A stretch of 64,000 nt of DNA from Flavobacterium sp. N2820. GTDB lineage: Bacteria; Bacteroidota; Bacteroidia; Flavobacteriales; Flavobacteriaceae. This document shows positions 51,123 through 60,694 of the stretch, one piece after another. The DNA lies in contig NZ_CP110008.1 of the NCBI RefSeq assembly GCF_025947285.1, positions 1 to 64,000 of the forward strand. The letters run 5' to 3'. The notes under the pieces were generated by a model that was not told the origin of the DNA, ran no database searches, and saw only the letters and a list, made by a program, of their open reading frames with translations. Every line of letters starts with the position of its first letter. The stretch's first letter is position 1. Made by a program: the position numbers and the translations under genes.

Positions 51123-53220
51123 AAGAGGTTGTATTTAAGGTTGCTAATAATTCTTCATCGCATTTAGGACAATATTCGTGTTCGCCATTCAAATAGCCAT
51201 GTTTTGGACAAACGCTGAAAACTGGAGTCACCGTGATATATGGCAATTTAAAATTCGTAATTACTTTTTTAATGAAATTACGACACGCTTCTACCGAACT
51301 CAATTTTTCGTTCATGTATAGGTGTAAAACCGTTCCTCCAGTGTACTGACATTGTAAATTATCTTGTAATAACAAAGCTTCAAACGGATCTTCGGTGTAA
51401 TCTACGGGCAATTGCGAACTGTTCGTGTAGTAAATATTTTCGCCTTCACCCGCTTGAATAATATCGGAATACCGTTTTTTATCTTCTTTGGCAAAACGAT
51501 AGGTTGTACCTTCTGCCGGAGTAGCTTCTAAGTTGTATAAATTGCCTGTTTCTTCTTGATAAGCTCTCATTTTGGTTCGGATGTGTTCCAAAATTTCAGT
51601 TGCGAATGCCATTCCGTAATCCGAAACAATGTCTTCTTTTCCGTCGGTGAAATTTTGAATCATTTCGTTAATTCCGTTCACACCAATTGTAGAGAAGTGG
51701 TTTCTAAAGTGTGGTAAATAACGTTTGGTATATGGAAATAATCCTCTATCATACATTTCCTGAATGAAAACGCGTTTTTTCTCTAAAGTTGCTTTCGAAA
51801 TTTCTAACAAACGATCTAAATCGGAATATAATTTGGCTTTATTGCCTTTGTTCAAATAACCTAATCGCGCCATATTAATAGTTACGACACCGATACTTCC
51901 GGTCATTTCCGCACTTCCGAATAAGCCATTTCCTCTTTTTAATAATTCGCGTAAATCGAGTTGTAAACGGCAGCACATACTTCGTACGGCATTCGGTTTG
52001 TAGGCATTTGGATTTTCAACTTTATTGCCGTTTTCATCATATGTATATTGACTACCAATGAAATTTTGGAAGTAAGACGAACCAATTTTTGCGGTATTTT
52101 CAAAAAGAATATCGGTGTTTTCTCCGTACCAATCAAACTCTTCGGTAATATTAACCGTTGGAATAGGGAAGGTGAACGGTTGTCCATGAGCATCGCCTTC
52201 GGTCATAACGGTATAATAGGCTTTGTTGATGAGATTCATTTCTTTTTGGAAATGTTCGTAACGCATTTCGGTTATGTCTGAAGCGCCTCTTTCTTGGGCT
52301 CTTTTTATGAAATCTTCTGAAGTGATTCCTTTGAAAAGGTGTTGTTCGTTTCGTGTTGGGATTTGCTCTTTCAAATCATCCGGAACTACCCAATCTAAAG
52401 TAATATTCGTGAACGGCGATTGTCCCCAACGTGCTGGAACATTCAAGTTGTAGACGAAACTTCGAATCGCTTTTAAAACATCTTCATACGATAAATTATC
52501 TTTGAAAACATAAGGAGCTAAATAGGTGTCAAACGAACTAAACGCTTGAGCACCTGCCCATTCGCTTTGTAATATTCCTAAAAAATTGGCCATTTGCCCT
52601 AATGCTTCTCTAAAATGATTAGGTGGTCTGCTTTCCACTCTGCCTCGAACACCATTAAAACCTTCATTTAATAAAACACGTAAACTCCAACCCGCACAAT
52701 AACCCGTTAAGCAATCTAAGTCGTGAATGTGAATATCGCCATTACGATGTGCGTAGCCTTCTTCTTTAGAATAGACTTTGTCTAACCAATAATTCGCAAT
52801 GATTTTTCCTGCGACATTATTCACTAAACCTGCGTTGGAATACGAAGTATTAGCGTTGGCATTGATGCGCCAATCGGTTTGGTTGGTGTATTCTTCTATG
52901 GTTTGGGTACTGTCAACATAAGTGGTGTCATCATTCAAGCCTAATACGTGTTCGCGTTGAAGTTTTCGAGTATGACGAAACAACATGAAAGAACGCATTA
53001 CTTCATAATGTCCATATTCGTAAAGTGTTTTTTCAATTTTATCTTGAATGTCTTCTACTGCCCAAGTGTCTTGATGAGACAACAATTGGAACACCGTTTC
53101 AATAACTTTTAGGTTTAAAGTTTCGCTTACACTGGCAAAAGCTTTTCTAATGGCTTCTTCTATTTTGAAAGGTTCAAAGGGTAAATACGTGCCATTTCGT
53201 TTGATTACAAATTTGTCCAT
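51103..53220 (-). CDS. nrdD: Anaerobic ribonucleoside-triphosphate reductase, main part
   Basis: 705 aa from the ATG giving MDKFVIKRNGTYLPFEPFKI. An ATG at 53250 is rejected because a good -7 element (TAAATTTG on the minus strand, 53255-53248) overlaps it. The N-terminal ATP-cone domain, HIHDLDCLTGYCAGWSL, the catalytic barrel and CPKHGYLNGEHEYCPKCDEE are present. The frame stops before the RVMGY glycyl-radical site, which is in the overlapping ORF. It makes dNTPs without oxygen. Confidence 0.88.
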   Translation of the reverse strand: MDKFVIKRNGTYLPFEPFKIEEAIRKAFASVSETLNLKVIETVFQLLSHQDTWAVEDIQDKIEKTLYEYGHYEVMRSFMLFRHTRKLQREHVLGLNDDTTYVDSTQTIEEYTNQTDWRINANANTSYSNAGLVNNVAGKIIANYWLDKVYSKEEGYAHRNGDIHIHDLDCLTGYCAGWSLRVLLNEGFNGVRGRVESRPPNHFREALGQMANFLGILQSEWAGAQAFSSFDTYLAPYVFKDNLSYEDVLKAIRSFVYNLNVPARWGQSPFTNITLDWVVPDDLKEQIPTRNEQHLFKGITSEDFIKRAQERGASDITEMRYEHFQKEMNLINKAYYTVMTEGDAHGQPFTFPIPTVNITEEFDWYGENTDILFENTAKIGSSYFQNFIGSQYTYDENGNKVENPNAYKPNAVRSMCCRLQLDLRELLKRGNGLFGSAEMTGSIGVVTINMARLGYLNKGNKAKLYSDLDRLLEISKATLEKKRVFIQEMYDRGLFPYTKRYLPHFRNHFSTIGVNGINEMIQNFTDGKEDIVSDYGMAFATEILEHIRTKMRAYQEETGNLYNLEATPAEGTTYRFAKEDKKRYSDIIQAGEGENIYYTNSSQLPVDYTEDPFEALLLQDNLQCQYTGGTVLHLYMNEKLSSVEACRNFIKKVITNFKLPYITVTPVFSVCPKHGYLNGEHEYCPKCDEELLATLNTTSYANTNH

Positions 53221-53247
53221 ATTGCAGAATTTTATTGTGGTATGGAG

Positions 53248-53280
53248 CAAATTTAGATATTAAAAAGACTTTTTAGTCTT
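53248..53280 (-). promoter_or_regulatory. nrdD promoter with palindrome
   Basis: Minus-strand -7 element TAAATTTG (53255-53248). Upstream a palindrome AAGACTTTTTAGTCTT covers 53265-53280, centred about 17 bp from the -7 element, that is over the -33 region. This geometry suits a repressor. Confidence 0.55.
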
Positions 53281-54031
53281 GTTTGAATAAATAGTAATCA
53301 ACAATTTAATGGTAATTATTGTTAATAAGTTGTTTTGTAAATAATTATTTATAATCCACTCATAATTGTAAACGAATATATTTTGCTATTTAAAAAAAGA
53401 TGAAGTAAATTGATTCTATAAATGATCAAAAAATAGATAGTTTAGTTATTGGTTGTCTGTTGATTTGGCTCAATAATTAATTTTTGAAAATATTTATTTT
53501 TATTAATATGGTTTACGGTTTTCCGTAAAATTTATTGAAACCCTTTATTTACTTTAGCTACCGAAGGTACCCCCGTAAAAATACCTGGTTTGAAAATCAG
53601 GTATTTTTACGGGTTGTTTAGCACCTTTTTTTTTCTTATGTTTGGAAGTAAGTTTTTTATGACAATGATTAATCGGAATCCAGAACAAATCTTTCGAGAT
53701 GAAAAAGATAAGTAGTTGTTTGTTAGCTATAGTGCGATACAAAATAAGATGTAAATTGACTTAGCATATAGAGTAGCAAAAATATTCAGCAGATTAAAAG
53801 CCATTTTAATGATTTATAAAAAATAATACGCAACAATAGTTGAGCATATCTACCCCAAAACAGCTAGCTATGTTCAACTAAATAGTATAAAAATGAGCAT
53901 ATAAATAAGTTAGCTGTGATTTTACCGAAACACTGTTCCAAACCTCACAGAAAAACAATTTGAACTTTACAGAAAAACATTATCATTAAAACTGTTTTAA
54001 TTTTGTCAAATAACTTTAAAATAAAATAAAA
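53281..54031. other. Non-coding region with strong palindromes
   Basis: No supported gene; a 62-codon minus frame across it is an artefact of the hairpin and AT-rich sequence. It contains TTTACGG-TTTT-CCGTAAA (53512-53529) and a 16-bp perfect hairpin (53572-53613). From about 53909 it holds GTTAGCTGTG, complementary to the end of the cassette at 56150-56159. Confidence 0.5.
53572..53613. repeat. 16-bp perfect hairpin
   Basis: CCCGTAAAAATACCTG and CAGGTATTTTTACGGG flank a 10-nt loop. It has no adjacent gene end close enough to make it a plain terminator, and the nearby palindrome at 53512 shares CCGTAAAA with it. Confidence 0.7.
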
Positions 54032-54778
54032 ATGGCAAAGACAGTAATTATCACAGGTGGAACAACAGGTATTGGCAAAGCAACAGCTCTACATTTTGCA
54101 AAAAATGGATACAATGTTGTTATTACAAGTAGAAATGCGAACAAAGAAACGGAAGTTTTGGAAGAATTTAAAAAAGAAGGTGCAGAGGTAACTTTCTTTC
54201 CTTTAGATGTAACGCGTGAAGAACAAGTTAAAAACGTAATTGACAAAACGGTTGAAAAATTTGGAAAATTAGATTCTATCGTTAACAATTCAGGAGTTTC
54301 TTTAGGAAATGCTTTATTGGCTGATACAGAATCGGACGAACTGAAACAAATGCTGGAAACTAATGTAATGGGTGTTTATTACGGAATGAAACACGCCATT
54401 AATGCAATGTTGAAAACAGGTGGCGGAACTATCGTAAACCTTGCTTCCATAGCAGGTTTGAATGGATTAGTAAGCACGGCTCAATACAACGCTTCTAAAC
54501 ACGCCGTTGTTGGTTTAACCAAAGGTGGTGCATTGGATTACGCTACCAAAAATATTCGTATAAATGCAGTTGCACCAGGAGCAATTAAAACCGATATTTT
54601 GAAAAATGCAATTGCTTCGGGAACTTATGATGTTTCGGGAATTGAAGCATTGCACCCAATGAAACGTTTAGGTGAACCGGAAGATATTGCAAAAGGAATT
54701 TTCTTTTTGGCTTCAGACGAAAATCCTTTTATGACGGGAACTGTATTGAGTATTGACGGTGGCTATAATGCAAAATAA
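54032..54778 (+). CDS. Short-chain dehydrogenase/reductase
   Basis: 248 aa classical SDR. Cofactor motif TGGTTGIGKATALHFA (near residues 9-24), NNSGVSLG, active-site S in NLASIAGLNG and Y-x3-K in YNASKHAVVG. It oxidises or reduces an alcohol or ketone with NAD(P)H. The substrate is unknown. It is the first gene of a possible three-gene cassette with the membrane protein and the AraC regulator. Confidence 0.9.
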   Translation: MAKTVIITGGTTGIGKATALHFAKNGYNVVITSRNANKETEVLEEFKKEGAEVTFFPLDVTREEQVKNVIDKTVEKFGKLDSIVNNSGVSLGNALLADTESDELKQMLETNVMGVYYGMKHAINAMLKTGGGTIVNLASIAGLNGLVSTAQYNASKHAVVGLTKGGALDYATKNIRINAVAPGAIKTDILKNAIASGTYDVSGIEALHPMKRLGEPEDIAKGIFFLASDENPFMTGTVLSIDGGYNAK

Positions 54779-54802
54779 ACAAAATAAATAAATCCCTAAA
54801 TT

Positions 54803-54829
54803 GGCTGTCTAAAAAGAGACAGCCTTTTC
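54803..54829 (+). terminator. Terminator after the SDR gene
   Basis: GGCTGTCT and AGACAGCC form an 8-bp perfect stem with a 6-nt loop and T-run. Confidence 0.8.
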
Positions 54830-54849
54830 TATTTAAAAAATTAATAAAA

Positions 54850-55338
54850 ATGGATATAATGCAAAACACTATAAATTGGTATAACGGAGAAATATTTGAG
54901 GGAAAATTTATCCTCGGATTTGGATTTTTCTTAATCTTAGCGGCTTTACTATTTTACTTTTTAGGGAATACGCCAACCGCAAAAGCATTGCTGATTCCAA
55001 TGTTGGTTATAGGTATATTTTTTTCTATAACAGGTGCAAATATGATTCGTTCCAACGGAAAACAAAAGCAAGAAATTGCGAAAAAATATGAGCAAAACCC
55101 AAAAGAATTTATAAATGCCGAAATTAAACGTGTAGATGATTTTCAATATTTATACCCAATGTCTATCGCTATTAGTTTGGCTTGTTTTCTCATAGCCATT
55201 GCCCTGCTTTATCTTACACAAAATGTCCATTTAAAAGCAATCGCCATTTCATTAATATTATTCGGAATGGCTTTTGCCGTAATCGATTATTTTTCAAAAG
55301 AAAGAGCGACAATTTATTACGAACAATTAAAATCATAA
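54850..55338 (+). CDS. Four-TM membrane protein, 162 aa
   Basis: Four hydrophobic segments (about residues 20-40, 45-65, 105-125, 130-148) with a charged central loop (NGKQKQEIAKKYEQNPKEFI). An internal ATG at codon 4 is an alternative start. It stands between the SDR and AraC genes. Function unknown. Confidence 0.55.
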   Translation: MDIMQNTINWYNGEIFEGKFILGFGFFLILAALLFYFLGNTPTAKALLIPMLVIGIFFSITGANMIRSNGKQKQEIAKKYEQNPKEFINAEIKRVDDFQYLYPMSIAISLACFLIAIALLYLTQNVHLKAIAISLILFGMAFAVIDYFSKERATIYYEQLKS

Positions 55339-55348
55339 TTCTGAAATA

Positions 55349-56158
55349 ATGATTGAAGATAGAACTCTAATTAATATTTTGTTTTCTTGCACATCGCAAG
55401 AGAAAAAAAATTTTGAACCTTTTGTTCAAGACCACGCTTTGGTCTGTGTTCTAAATGGAAAAATGATAATTAACGACGGCATAGAAACCTTTCAGTATAA
55501 CAAAGGCGATATTGGTTTTGTATCAAAAAATCAATTAGTAAAAACCCAAAAAATCCCTCAAGACAATAAACCCTTTATGAGTATCAGCATTTTTTTACCC
55601 AAAGAAACGTTGTATAATTATTCAAAAGAACACCATATTTTACCAAAAGGAAATTATTTAGGAAAACCTAATTTTATATTTCAACCCGACCCATTTTTAA
55701 AAGGGTTTTTCGATTCTATGCTTCCTTATTTTGAAAATCAAGAGGCACTCACCAATAATTTAGCGACTATTAAAACTTTTGAGATTATTGAACTTTTGCT
55801 TCGGTATACCACAATTCAAAATTTACTTTTCAATTTTGAAGACGATTTTAAAATTGACTTGGAAGCGTATATGAACAAAAATTATATGCACAATATTCCG
55901 TTGGCGCAATTTGCAAAACTCACAGGTAGGAGTATTTCAACATTTAAAAGAGATTTCCAAGAAATTTTCAATCAAACCCCTAACAAATGGCTTATCAAAA
56001 AGCGATTAGATTTAGCCCACTTTTTAATATCAAAACAAGGCAAAAAGCCCAATGAAATTTATGACGATGTAGGTTTTATAAATTTCTCTCATTTTTCAAG
56101 AAGTTTCAAAGCAGAATTTGGAATAAACCCTTCAGAAATAGAAAAAAACCACAGCTAA
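55349..56158 (+). CDS. AraC-family regulator
   Basis: 269 aa. The C-terminal pair of HTH motifs is clear: IPLAQFAKLTGRSISTFKRD, then PNEIYDDVGFINFSHFSRSF with KAEFGINPSEIE. The N-terminal part is a cupin-like ligand domain (VLNGKMIINDGIETFQYNKG). It probably controls the SDR and membrane genes. Its stop TAA lies within the attC R'' core. Confidence 0.88.
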   Translation: MIEDRTLINILFSCTSQEKKNFEPFVQDHALVCVLNGKMIINDGIETFQYNKGDIGFVSKNQLVKTQKIPQDNKPFMSISIFLPKETLYNYSKEHHILPKGNYLGKPNFIFQPDPFLKGFFDSMLPYFENQEALTNNLATIKTFEIIELLLRYTTIQNLLFNFEDDFKIDLEAYMNKNYMHNIPLAQFAKLTGRSISTFKRDFQEIFNQTPNKWLIKKRLDLAHFLISKQGKKPNEIYDDVGFINFSHFSRSFKAEFGINPSEIEKNHS

Positions 56159-56286
56159 CAGGCGTTTGGCAAGATTGCGAATTTTGTAGTAAATACACGT
56201 TTATTTCTCGCAAGAAATTTTATCTTTGATAGAAAATAATCAGTTCCGAAGTTCGCAACCTCGCCAAGCGCCGGAACGTTGTGCGA
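56150..56286. repeat. attC-like site 1 (complete)
   Basis: R''-like CACAGCTAAC at 56150-56159 and R'-like GTTGTGCGA at 56278-56286. The arms AGGCGTTTGGCAAGATTGCG and, reverse-complemented, CGGCGCTTGGCGAGGTTGCG match at most positions, giving an imperfect stem around a loop of about 60 nt. Total about 137 nt, within the attC size range. Confidence 0.7.
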
Positions 56287-56328
56287 CATTGCAAAACAGA
56301 AATACTCTTAACAAATTAAGTAAAAATT

Positions 56329-57330
56329 ATGGCATTAGACTTTTCAGAAATATTAGTAGTAGGTGTGTCTTCAAGAGCCTTATTTAATCTTGAAAAAGAG
56401 AATGAAATTTTCAAAAAAGAAAATATTGTAGGCTTTAGAAAATATCAATTAGAACACGAGGATGAATTACTTGAAAAAGGTACAGCTTTTCCATTAATTC
56501 AAGCATTATTAAAATTAAATGACTACGTTGACCCGAAAAAACCAATAGTGGAAGTTGTTGTAATGTCAAGGAATAGTCCTGAAACGGGAGTAAGAGTATT
56601 AAAAGCTATTAAACACTATAATTTACCTTTGACAAGATGGGCTTTTTCTGGAGGTGAACCTTTATCACCTTTTTTAGATGCTTTTGATGTTGACTTATTT
56701 CTTTCTAAAGATGAAAAAGAAGTTCAAAAAGTAATTGATAATTCGAATTGTGCGACAGCTTTAATTTACGATGCTCCTTTGGACTACAATCCTGAAACAG
56801 AACGTGTCAAGTTTGCATTTGACGCTGATGCGGTTGTTTTTTCAGAAGAATCCGAACTAATTTATAAAACTCAAGATTTACAAGCGTTCCATAAACACGA
56901 AGAGGAAAATGAAGATGTTCCTTTAAACGGTGGTCCTTTTGCTGAATTACTTAAAAAGTTGTCTAAAATTCAAGAAAAACTTCCAATGACTATTGAATTG
57001 ACTCCATTACGAATTGCAATTGTTACGGCAAGAAATGCTCCAAGTCATATGAGAGTAATCAAAACTTTAAGACATTGGGGTGTATATGTAGACGAAGCAT
57101 ACTTTATGGGAGGTTTGTCAAAAGAGAATGTATTAAAAGCTTTTGGAGCACACATTTTCTTTGATGACCAAGAAATTCATTTAGATGGTTCGAGAAAAGT
57201 TGTACCCTGTGGTAAGGTACTATATAAATCGAATTCTCCAATGAAAAAATACGACCAAAGAATTATAACAGAAAAGTTACAAGAAAAGGAAATTGAAGCA
57301 AAAGAAGTTAAAGAATCTGAAAATATTTAA
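56329..57330 (+). CDS. Cytosolic 5'-nucleotidase-like protein
   Basis: 333 aa. The pattern fits the 5_nucleotidase (PF06189-type) family: LVVGVSSRALFNLEKENEIF, PIVEVVVMSRNSPETGVRVL, TRWAFSGGEPLSPFLDAFDV, VKFAFDADAVVFSEESE, LRIAIVTARNAPSHMRVIKT and HIFFDDQEIH. These hold HAD-type aspartate and lysine positions. It would remove phosphate from nucleoside monophosphates. It is alone in one cassette; a role in nucleotide-based defence is possible but not shown. Confidence 0.8.
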   Translation: MALDFSEILVVGVSSRALFNLEKENEIFKKENIVGFRKYQLEHEDELLEKGTAFPLIQALLKLNDYVDPKKPIVEVVVMSRNSPETGVRVLKAIKHYNLPLTRWAFSGGEPLSPFLDAFDVDLFLSKDEKEVQKVIDNSNCATALIYDAPLDYNPETERVKFAFDADAVVFSEESELIYKTQDLQAFHKHEEENEDVPLNGGPFAELLKKLSKIQEKLPMTIELTPLRIAIVTARNAPSHMRVIKTLRHWGVYVDEAYFMGGLSKENVLKAFGAHIFFDDQEIHLDGSRKVVPCGKVLYKSNSPMKKYDQRIITEKLQEKEIEAKEVKESENI

Positions 57331-57338
57331 AGCAACGA

Positions 57339-57401
57339 TCACACAACAGCGGTTTGGCGATATGCTATAAGCGAAACTACAAATTAATAAAAGACTAACG
57401 A
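57339..57401. repeat. attC-like site 2 (left arm only)
   Basis: TCACACAAC core followed by AGCGGTTTGGCGATATGC, the usual left arm. No matching right arm or GTTRRRY core follows before the hamA start, so the site appears to have lost its 3' half. Confidence 0.5.
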
Positions 57402-58301
57402 ATGAGACAATCATTACTTGACCTTATAGAGAAAACAATTGTTTACCAATATGACTTGCCAAATACAACAGCAGGAATATCAAAGACTATTGTTTCAGTT
57501 GACAATGACCAATGTTTCAAATCAATAGACAAAAACGACTTCACCGAAATTATTTATAACTCCATATTAGAATATTCATTTAATGAATTTGAAATTGAAA
57601 ACAAGGACTATGACAAATTACACTACATAGCCTTACAAAAAAGATTAAAATATAATCCAGATTTAGATCTTGACCAAAAAGTAAAATATGGCTTTTTAGG
57701 AGAAGTAGTTTTGTTTAGTGTGTTGTATGTTTTATTTAAGTCTCAACCTTTGATTGCGAGAGGATACTTTTATAATCCATTAGAAAATTCAGAAACAAAA
57801 GGGTATGATTCTTACCATTTGATTGAAAACAATAATCAAACGGAACTTTGGTTTGGAGAAGTTAAATTTCATAAAAAATATAAAACTGGAATTGATAGTA
57901 TATTTAAAAATATTGACAAAGCTATTTCGGACGATTATTTGAAAACAAATGTATTTGCAATTTCAAACCAAATTAATAATCTCCATTATAAAGGTTCTAA
58001 AATTGAAACAGTCATAAAAGACTGGGAAGAAAACCCATATTTATCTATAATTGACGAGCTTAAGCAACATAACATGAAACTGGTTTATCCAGTAATGTTA
58101 TTGTACGAAGAAAACGATTTAGGATATGATGATAGCATTAAAAATATTCCAAAATATATTCAAGAAAAATACACAGCGAATACTTTCAGTATAACAGTTG
58201 ACTATTCTATTTTTTTTATTTTGGTTCCAATGAAAGATGTAAAATTAATTAAACAAGAAGTAATCAAATGGATAGAATTGAAGAAACCACTAATGTCCTA
58301 A
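57402..58301 (+). CDS. hamA: Hachiman defence nuclease HamA (DUF1837)
   Basis: 299 aa. A PD-(D/E)xK-type site can be read: E101 in GFLGEVVLF, D136 in KGYDSYHLI and E153-x-K155 in LWFGEVKFHKKY. This matches DUF1837/HamA. In Hachiman, HamA is the effector nuclease held in check by the helicase HamB until phage infection. The hamB start lies 34 nt inside the hamA end, so the pair are coupled. It appears intact; without HamB it would be uncontrolled or inactive. Confidence 0.8.
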   Translation: MRQSLLDLIEKTIVYQYDLPNTTAGISKTIVSVDNDQCFKSIDKNDFTEIIYNSILEYSFNEFEIENKDYDKLHYIALQKRLKYNPDLDLDQKVKYGFLGEVVLFSVLYVLFKSQPLIARGYFYNPLENSETKGYDSYHLIENNNQTELWFGEVKFHKKYKTGIDSIFKNIDKAISDDYLKTNVFAISNQINNLHYKGSKIETVIKDWEENPYLSIIDELKQHNMKLVYPVMLLYEENDLGYDDSIKNIPKYIQEKYTANTFSITVDYSIFFILVPMKDVKLIKQEVIKWIELKKPLMS

Positions 58302-60577
58302 GACAAATCAATAAATTCAATTCAAAAGAAATATCTGATGATATTCTTATTAAATTCGTATGCGATTATTTCAACGAAATAAAAAATGACACATTAAATC
58401 AATCTGACTTAAAATTTCTAAAATACATTTCAAATGTTGCAGGAATACCACATTATTTTGACATCTTGAATAGCCAATTCAATCAAGAAACAGAAATAGA
58501 AGAATATAATTTAAACACTTTTTCCTCATTGCTTTACGAAAGTACTTTACACACAGCTGAGAATTCAAAAGTCCATAAATATCAAATGGAAATTATGGAT
58601 TTGTTTCAAACAGGAAAATTGAATAGATATTTTTTATCAGCAAGTACTTCGTTTGGTAAAACACATATTGTTTTTGAAATCATTAAAAAAATGGACTACA
58701 AAAACGTAGTTCTAATTTTTCCAACTATTGCGTTACTTTCTGAAAATCTCGAAAAGTTAATATCCCATGATAACTATGAATATTTTAGAGGAAAATATAA
58801 AATTCACACTTTAAGTGAAGTAACCGAATTTGAAGAAAATAATTTATTTATTTACACACCTGAACGGTTTTTATCTTTCAAAGAAAAAAATCCTACTAGT
58901 ATAACATTTAATTTTGCCTTTGTTGATGAGATTTATAAAATTGACAACGAATATTTGCTTGATGAAGAAGTAAAAGAAAATGAAAGAGATGTTGCATATC
59001 GTTTATCTGTGTTTTATGCATTAGAAAATAATGTTGATGTTCTCTTAGCTGGTCCATATATTGATTTTTATGATTCTCAAAAAACAGGATATAATTCTTC
59101 ATTTGATAAATTTCTTACTCAAAACGAAATTGAATTAAAAAATTACAATCAATATGAAATTGTAAGCAAATCATATGAAGATATTAAGTCTAAAAAGCAT
59201 ATTGATGTTGATAAATATTTAGAATTTGATTTTGAGACCAATAAGAAGAAGGATAAATTAATTGAAATTGTAAAAAAAATAAATGATATAAATGAGAATA
59301 CAATCATTTATTGTTCGACAAGAAATTACACAGAATCATACGCTACAACACTTTTAGAGTCAGATGTTTTCAACAATCATTCAGACAATGATTATTCAGA
59401 CTTTATAAAACATATATCTAAAAATTTCAGCAAAGATTGGACAATAATAAATGCATTGCAAAAAGGAATTGGTGTTCATCACGGTTTAATACCAAAGTAA
59501 ATTCAAAAAGAGATAATCTCATTATTTAATTCAGGTCAATTAAAGGTTTTATTGTCAACAACTACAATTACAGAAGGTGTTAATACCTCTGCAAAAAATT
59601 TAATTGTACTTCATAGTAAAAAAGGAGATAAAGAACTTAAGAAATTTGATGCTAAAAATATTGCTGGAAGAGCAGGTCGCTTTTTATATCATTATTCTGG
59701 AAGAGTTATCGTTCTTCAAAATGACTTTATGAAAGCAATTGAATCTAAACCCGAAGGAATCAAACACAAAAATTATGATTTACAAGCACCAAAAGACGAA
59801 ATAGATTTATTTTATTCAAAGGACGAATTTCTTTCACAAACAGACCGAGATAGAAAAACAAATATAAAAGCAGAACAAGAAAAAAGAGGAATTCCTGATG
59901 AGATATTCAACTTGTACAAAGTTGTAAGTAGACTTGATAAGATTACGATTTATGATGAAATCAAGCAATTATCAGCTTCCGAAATAGAATCAATTAAAAC
60001 ACTTATTAGAGTTGTCAATTACAAAATGGACATTGATTATGATGGTTTTCAAGTGATCTTGAAAGTAATCCGCCCAATTGTAAGAAATCAAAAACTTATA
60101 TTCTTAATAGACTATAAAGGTTTAAATGGTGAATATTCTACACTGACTCATCTACTACATTTCTATTTGACAGGCGGTTTTATTGGTTCAATTAAGTATA
60201 AGATTTCTCAAAATGTAAAAATTGACAAAGCGATTTCCGACACAGCCGAATTTGTTTATAATACTCTAAAATATCAGGTTGTAAAATACCTTGGAGTCTT
60301 TAATGTTATGTATCGCTTCATTCAAGCTCAAGACAATGGTAAAGAGTTTGAAGATGTTGCTGGTATTGACAGGCTTTTGGTCAAACTTGAATATAATGCT
60401 TTGACTGAAAACGGAAGAATTGCGAGCGATTATGGAGTACCTTCAAGTGTTTTAGAATATTACGAAAACGAAGAAAAATCAAAAGACATTAAAGCTAATT
60501 TTGACAATTACGAAATGAAAATATTTGACAGAATAGAAACAATTATAAACGGAACAGATAAAAGCACAAGCGCCTAA
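58268..60577 (+). pseudogene. hamB: Hachiman helicase HamB, broken by one in-frame stop
   Basis: A single frame of 769 codons, cut by TAA at 59498-59500 (codon 411). Motifs run through both halves: Walker A ASTSFGKT (125-132), motif Ia FPTIALLSEN, Walker B VDEIYK (D220, E221), then IIYCSTRNY, GIGVHHGLIPK before the stop, and VLLSTTTITEGVNTS and NIAGRAGRF (467-471) after it. It is a Ski2-like helicase. PK-stop-IQKEI would be PKYIQKEI with one base change (TAC to TAA). The second half has an ATG at 59552 but lacks the ATPase motifs. Likely non-functional unless the stop is read through or a sequencing error. Confidence 0.82.
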
Positions 60578-60669
60578 CAGCAGTTTGCCAAAATGGCGGG
60601 TCCAGTGCTAAATTGAACATTTGTACTTCTAAATCCGTCATTTCGCCATGCTGCAAAACGTTAGGTGCA
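60570..60669. repeat. attC-like site 3 (complete)
   Basis: R'' GCGCCTAAC at 60570-60578 (containing the hamB stop) and R' GTTAGGTGCA at 60660-60669. The arms GCAGTTTGCCAAAATGGCGG and, reverse-complemented, GCAGCATGGCGAAATGACGG agree at most positions. Length 100 nt, the clearest attC of the window. Confidence 0.78.
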
Positions 60670-60694
60670 ATGCAAAACATAAAAGTGATTCACA

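Noticed and set aside
53554-53742. Minus-strand 62-aa frame
   Set aside because: It crosses the 16-bp hairpin and has a lysine run from a poly-T stretch; no sign of selection for protein.
53800-53920. A full attC site before the SDR gene
   Set aside because: Only the GTTAGCTGTG core fits. The nearby GAGCATAT copies are direct, not inverted, so the two arms of an attC cannot be drawn.
59552-60577. Separate functional gene for the second half of HamB
   Set aside because: It lacks the ATPase motifs, is in frame with the first half, and its first ATG lies inside a conserved helicase motif; it is better read as the broken tail of hamB.
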